Below, one piece after another: positions 4,978 through 6,102 of a stretch of 6,102 nucleotides of DNA. Origin of the DNA: CAYGAW01 sp964492135 (GTDB lineage Bacteria > Chloroflexota > Anaerolineae > UBA7937 > B3-Chlor); contig CAZBJW010000258.1 in assembly GCA_964492135.1 (NCBI GenBank), forward strand, positions 1 to 6,102. The letters are read 5' to 3'. The notes below the pieces were generated by a model, which was not told where the DNA came from, did not search any database, and worked only from the letters and a program-made list of their open reading frames with translations. A program made the translations under genes and the position numbers. Position 1 is the stretch's first letter, and each line of letters starts with the position of its first letter.

Positions 4978-6102
4978 CTATTCTAGCGGAGCCAATGCCT
5001 CCACCACGGGCAAGAAGACCTGCTCATACAAAGTGTCACGCTCATCTCTTGGGGAGAAGAGCAACACGAAGTACGATGTGCCGGCCTCCTCCGCCAGCGC
5101 CATGTCGACCGGGTAGGCCCCAACCTGCAATTCGTAGAAATCCCAGGTGAAGTCGCCCATGTCAGCCGTAGCTATGCTTTCGAAGCCCGAATCAACCTCC
5201 AGCCACGACAACAGTACGTTGAACAACTCACCCTTGGGCAACCAGGCCGCATCCAGAAGTAGCCTGGTCGGGTCGAGCGCCGTCTCGCCACGCCGGAAGT
5301 CAAGCGGGTACTCCTCAGTCCAGCCCACGGGCACCAGGCCACTTAGACCGCTCAGCTCGTCGACAAACGGCTTGAGGACCAACTCGGCGGCTTCCCTCGG
5401 TAGATCAAAAACCACACCGGGCATCTCCGCAATGCAAGAGTCGTCCGGCGTCCGAGTGGGATCCTCCAGGAAATCGCCCGCAATGCTGAGGGCACATTCC
5501 TCCCCGGCTAGAACGCTGTGGCCGACGCCCGGCAGCTCGTAGTAGTACGCGTCGCTCAAATATCCCGCCACCAGTCGGCCGTACTCCGGCGGGGTGATCG
5601 GGTCCAACTCGCCCTCCAGGATCAGGGCAGGGATATCGCTGACGAGGGGCTCCTTGAAGGAAGGGTCTGCCTCCTGCACCGGCCAGTTCTCGCAGAGGCC
5701 GAAGACACCGTACTCGATGGACAGCTCTGGGTCAGCCCGACTCCGCAGTTGCCTAGGTACTGACATCATGGCATCCAGCTGTTCCTCAGGCCTACGACCA
5801 ATGAGATCCTCCGTGCAGATTACCGAAAGCTGCATACCCCTGCTCAAGGCGTGCACAACCCACAGGCTCTCGCCAGTCAGTGCGGTCATTAGCTCATAGT
5901 CCCCATGGTATGCGTCATAGATGGCCTGCGGTACAACAGGAATGATGGGCGTCGAGTAGAGGGCGATCACCACATTACTCCGCACGGTATCGCCGGTCAG
6001 TAGTGTATCGTACATCTCGCCGCTCAGGGGGTCAGTTGCGATGATGGGAACCGGATCCTCGTTCAGTTCATCGATGATCTCGAAGAACACGTCCTGCAGG
6101 TT
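4978..6102 (-). CDS. TAP-like alpha/beta hydrolase, C-terminal part, with extra C-terminal domain (5' partial)
   Basis: The frame is open to the window edge, so the start and N-terminal part are missing; a GTG at 6090 lies inside the open frame and is probably not the start. Counting the codon at 6102 as residue 1, 374 residues are visible. Residues about 155-224 match the TAP-like C-terminal domain of secreted alpha/beta hydrolases and peptidases: LILEGELDPITP supplies the acid Asp (D167), GVGH the catalytic His (H195), and the later EEC and DSC cysteines match the pair usual in this family. The GxSxG nucleophile should lie upstream, outside the window. Residues about 250-374 are an extra domain (VPVGWTEE to VFLPVVEALAPLE) that resembles the N-terminal domain of the next gene's product. 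Such proteins typically hydrolyse peptides or esters outside the cytoplasm; the substrate is unknown. Stop is TAG at 4980-4978. The family call is firm, the specificity is not. Confidence 0.88.
   Translation of the reverse strand, partial: NLQDVFFEIIDELNEDPVPIIATDPLSGEMYDTLLTGDTVRSNVVIALYSTPIIPVVPQAIYDAYHGDYELMTALTGESLWVVHALSRGMQLSVICTEDLIGRRPEEQLDAMMSVPRQLRSRADPELSIEYGVFGLCENWPVQEADPSFKEPLVSDIPALILEGELDPITPPEYGRLVAGYLSDAYYYELPGVGHSVLAGEECALSIAGDFLEDPTRTPDDSCIAEMPGVVFDLPREAAELVLKPFVDELSGLSGLVPVGWTEEYPLDFRRGETALDPTRLLLDAAWLPKGELFNVLLSWLEVDSGFESIATADMGDFTWDFYELQVGAYPVDMALAEEAGTSYFVLLFSPRDERDTLYEQVFLPVVEALAPLE

Overview
The window is a six-gene stretch of an ordinary bacterial chromosome. Every gene I can support lies on the minus strand, so transcription runs from the right edge toward position 1. 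No rRNA, tRNA, CRISPR array, transposase or phage gene was seen. The organism is probably an uncultured, moderately GC-rich bacterium. Chloroflexota is my best guess, from the mix of a TAP-type alpha/beta hydrolase, a lipoprotein serine hydrolase, a one-domain PspC protein and small membrane proteins with a PIGTAIGxY motif. This placement is inference from gene content, not a proven assignment.

Right half, 6102 to 2709: two hydrolase genes in tandem. The first, cut by the window edge, has the C-terminal part of a TAP-like alpha/beta hydrolase followed by an extra domain of about 120 residues. The second is a large lipoprotein whose C-terminal half is a beta-lactamase-like serine hydrolase. 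Its N-terminal region appears to carry the same extra domain, so one accessory module is joined to two unrelated catalytic folds in adjacent genes. A strong hairpin sits between the two genes.

Middle, 2708 to 1421: a 178-base gap with two hairpins and an orphan leader repeat, then a nitroreductase with an N-terminal 2[4Fe-4S] ferredoxin domain, then a 61-residue PspC-domain membrane protein.

Left part, 1420 to 1: two adjacent paralogous genes for three-to-four-helix membrane proteins of 126 and 125 residues, 67% identical by my hand alignment. Each is preceded by the same leader of about 50 bases with an AAGGAG ribosome binding site. The leader occurs a third time right after the serine hydrolase stop, without its usual gene. 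The last 394 bases hold a 26-base perfect palindrome with a T-rich tail (likely terminator of the minus-strand run), a plausible promoter, and possibly the first seven codons of a further gene leaving the window on the left.

Taken together this looks like a loosely spaced cell-envelope neighbourhood (exported hydrolases, PspC, small membrane proteins) plus a redox enzyme. Gaps of 80 to 180 bases make one tight operon uncertain. I see no defence or mobile system. The most notable points are the shared hydrolase accessory domain and the duplicated leader-plus-membrane-protein cassette with its orphan third leader.
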